Shown in pieces: positions 5,516 through 6,761 of a stretch of 6,761 nucleotides of DNA (position 1 is its first letter; each line of letters opens with the position of its first letter). A program made the translations under genes and the position numbers. This stretch comes from Clostridia bacterium (GTDB taxonomy: Bacteria; Bacillota; Clostridia; Oscillospirales; Acutalibacteraceae), in assembly GCA_017501865.1 (NCBI GenBank), contig JAFVWD010000269.1:1-6761 (forward strand). Reading direction: 5' to 3'. The notes beneath the pieces were generated by a model. It saw only the letters and a list, made by a program, of their open reading frames with translations. It made no database searches and was not told the DNA's origin.

Positions 5516-6761
5516 TTAATATTTGAAATCTGTATAATCAATAACCGAAACAATTTCCATATCCATTTCATACGTTGACAACATAATAGCAACTGTCATA
5601 TCAAAATCTATTTCACCGTAATGTCTTACAGAAACAAATTTACCGTCGGGTGTCATCTCAGCAGTTATTGTAAAATTTTTGTGGTTGAGACTTTTATCTT
5701 TCACGTCAATCGAAATGCCCGTTTCTTTTAATGCCTTTTCTATATCTGACCAATAAACAACATTCGTTGTTATTTTACCAAGAAAGCTTGAAGATGCATT
5801 CAACGGTGTATCCTCATCCTGCATTACAATTTTAATTTTATAATTACCGTTTGAAAGTCTTTCGGCAGAAGTGCTTTTGATTTTTGAAAGGTCGGTCAAT
5901 ATACATTTAGGGTAATACTGACTCGCTTCTGTAGAGCCTTTTTCAACAACAATTGACTCTGCATCCTCCTCTGAAAACAACATACTCTCTATAGATTCTC
6001 TCATTACATCATCTAAACCCTCAAATTCGAGATTCTGTAATTTCTGCCATTGTTTAAGAGTGTAACCGGCTTTATCGTTATCAGTTATACCGGCAGATGC
6101 ATTTTTGTAGAAATTAAAAACAGTTGATTTCTTCCAGGTTGCCGGCTCAAATGAAACCTCTCCGCCATCACCTTTTATTATTTTACCTGAATCAAACGAG
6201 CTTTTAGCATTATTATTAACAGCGCGTACTGTGTACTTGTAAATATCTGCTGCAGAAATATTTACATCAGTCCATGTAGTCTGAGAAGAAGAAAATGAGC
6301 CCATTTCTTTCCAGCCTGTATATTTGCCGTTGTCATAAACCGAACGGTAAACAACATATTTTTTTGCTCCACCACTCTTCGACCAATTAACCTTAATACC
6401 GTTCTCTGCAACAGAAACTTTAACTGTAGGTTGTGCTAAATACAATAATCCTGCGCTTGATTTGTACGTACTTGAATAATTACCGTTTACAGCTTTAACA
6501 GTATATTTGTAATAAGAACCGCTTTTCACGGATTTGTCTACCCAAGCTGTTTTATTTGCTGCTGCAGCACCGCGATTTTTCCAGGATGACCACTTTTTTG
6601 TAGAAGCATTGTAAGATGAGCTGTAAACAACATACCCTTTTGCACCTGAAATTTTATTCCAGGTAACTTTTACACCCGTACTTGAATTAGCAATTTTAAC
6701 AGTTGGTTGTGCAAGGAAAAGGATTCCTGAGGTTGCCTTATAAGAGCTTGCACTTTTACCG
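5516..6761 (-). CDS. Fn3-repeat extracellular protein with unrecognised C-terminal domain (partial, N-terminus beyond window)
   Basis: The frame is open from the window end (first full codon at 6760) to the stop at 5516, giving 414 visible residues; the true start lies to the right. A GTG at 6529 is an internal Val in the middle of a repeat, not a start. Residues 1-15 are the tail of one repeat, 16-107 a complete repeat and 108-197 another. Each begins LAQPTVK and contains the pattern W-x-K-x-x-GAK-x-YVVY, a W-containing loop, and YKYTV(K/R)AVN, as in fibronectin type III-like modules of clostridial surface proteins. Residues 198-414 form a different domain: acidic helical stretch (MRESIESMLFSEEDAE), then alternating strands such as NYKIKIVMQDED and NFTITAEMTPDGKFVSVRHY. 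I do not recognise that domain. The protein is probably secreted or cell-surface attached; a signal peptide cannot be seen because the start is missing. It is convergent with trmL across a bidirectional terminator. Confidence 0.85.
   Translation of the reverse strand, partial: GKSASSYKATSGILFLAQPTVKIANSSTGVKVTWNKISGAKGYVVYSSSYNASTKKWSSWKNRGAAAANKTAWVDKSVKSGSYYKYTVKAVNGNYSSTYKSSAGLLYLAQPTVKVSVAENGIKVNWSKSGGAKKYVVYRSVYDNGKYTGWKEMGSFSSSQTTWTDVNISAADIYKYTVRAVNNNAKSSFDSGKIIKGDGGEVSFEPATWKKSTVFNFYKNASAGITDNDKAGYTLKQWQKLQNLEFEGLDDVMRESIESMLFSEEDAESIVVEKGSTEASQYYPKCILTDLSKIKSTSAERLSNGNYKIKIVMQDEDTPLNASSSFLGKITTNVVYWSDIEKALKETGISIDVKDKSLNHKNFTITAEMTPDGKFVSVRHYGEIDFDMTVAIMLSTYEMDMEIVSVIDYTDFKY
6170..6715 (-). 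repeat. Two tandem Fn3-like repeat units inside the surface protein gene
   Basis: Unit one (6440-6715, 92 codons) and unit two (6170-6439, 90 codons) both begin with codons for LAQPTVK and end near a Ser-rich KSS-type segment. A third unit's tail (6716-6761) shows the array continues to the right. Similarity is visible in protein and partly in DNA (the LAQPTVK and YKYTV segments), so the units probably arose by duplication, with later divergence; unit two has lost the final SSAGLLY-like end. Confidence 0.8.

Noticed and set aside
5346..5519. 57-codon plus-strand open frame overlapping the trmL end, with a hydrophobic stretch
   Set aside because: It crosses both the inverted-repeat element and the strong terminator, has no ribosome site of its own beyond trmL coding sequence, and matches no family I know.
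6527..6529. GTG at 6527-6529 (minus strand) as the start of the Fn3 protein
   Set aside because: The frame stays open to the window end and the codon lies inside a repeat unit, so it is an internal Val.

Overview
The window comes from a low-GC, endospore-forming member of the Bacillota. The class is most likely Clostridia, and the style of the proteins (short clostridial GerA-type receptor, Thr/Pro-rich lipoprotein linker, Fn3-repeat surface protein) suggests a gut Oscillospirales/Ruminococcaceae-like lineage. That placement is inference from family resemblance; there is no rRNA or marker gene to settle it. The window holds eight protein-coding genes. Two of them, the first and the last, run off the ends.

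Left half (1-3868) is spore-related. A GerA-type germinant receptor A subunit (minus strand, C-terminus cut off by the window start) is divergent from a two-gene operon encoding a DUF421/YetF-like membrane protein and a DUF4363 membrane-anchored protein. That operon ends at a bidirectional terminator (2516-2550) shared with a convergent pdaA-like gene for a lipoprotein polysaccharide deacetylase of the type that makes muramic-delta-lactam in spore cortex. Upstream of pdaA on the same strand is an unrecognised 62-residue Met/Lys-rich peptide gene, separated from pdaA by a hairpin. The receptor that senses germinants, membrane proteins of families often linked to spoVA loci, and the enzyme that marks cortex for lysis therefore sit together.

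Right half (3927-6761) is housekeeping followed by a surface protein. A good extended -10 promoter (3927-3955) drives a pyridoxal/pyridoxamine kinase gene whose start is best placed at the ATG at 4002. This gene overlaps trmL (tRNA 2'-O-methyltransferase for position 34) by four bases. Downstream is a 107-base non-coding segment bounded by inverted repeats with mutually exclusive pairings, then a strong bidirectional terminator (5471-5514). The last gene is a convergent, 5'-truncated extracellular protein with about 92-residue Fn3-like repeats and an unrecognised C-terminal domain of about 217 residues.

The most unusual items are the inverted-repeat segment after trmL, the mirror-image start regions between the receptor and DUF421 genes, the Cys in place of the usual second Asp in the deacetylase motif 1, and the orphan 62-residue peptide. 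No CRISPR array, IS element, tRNA or rRNA was seen, and there is no strong evidence for a wholly new system.
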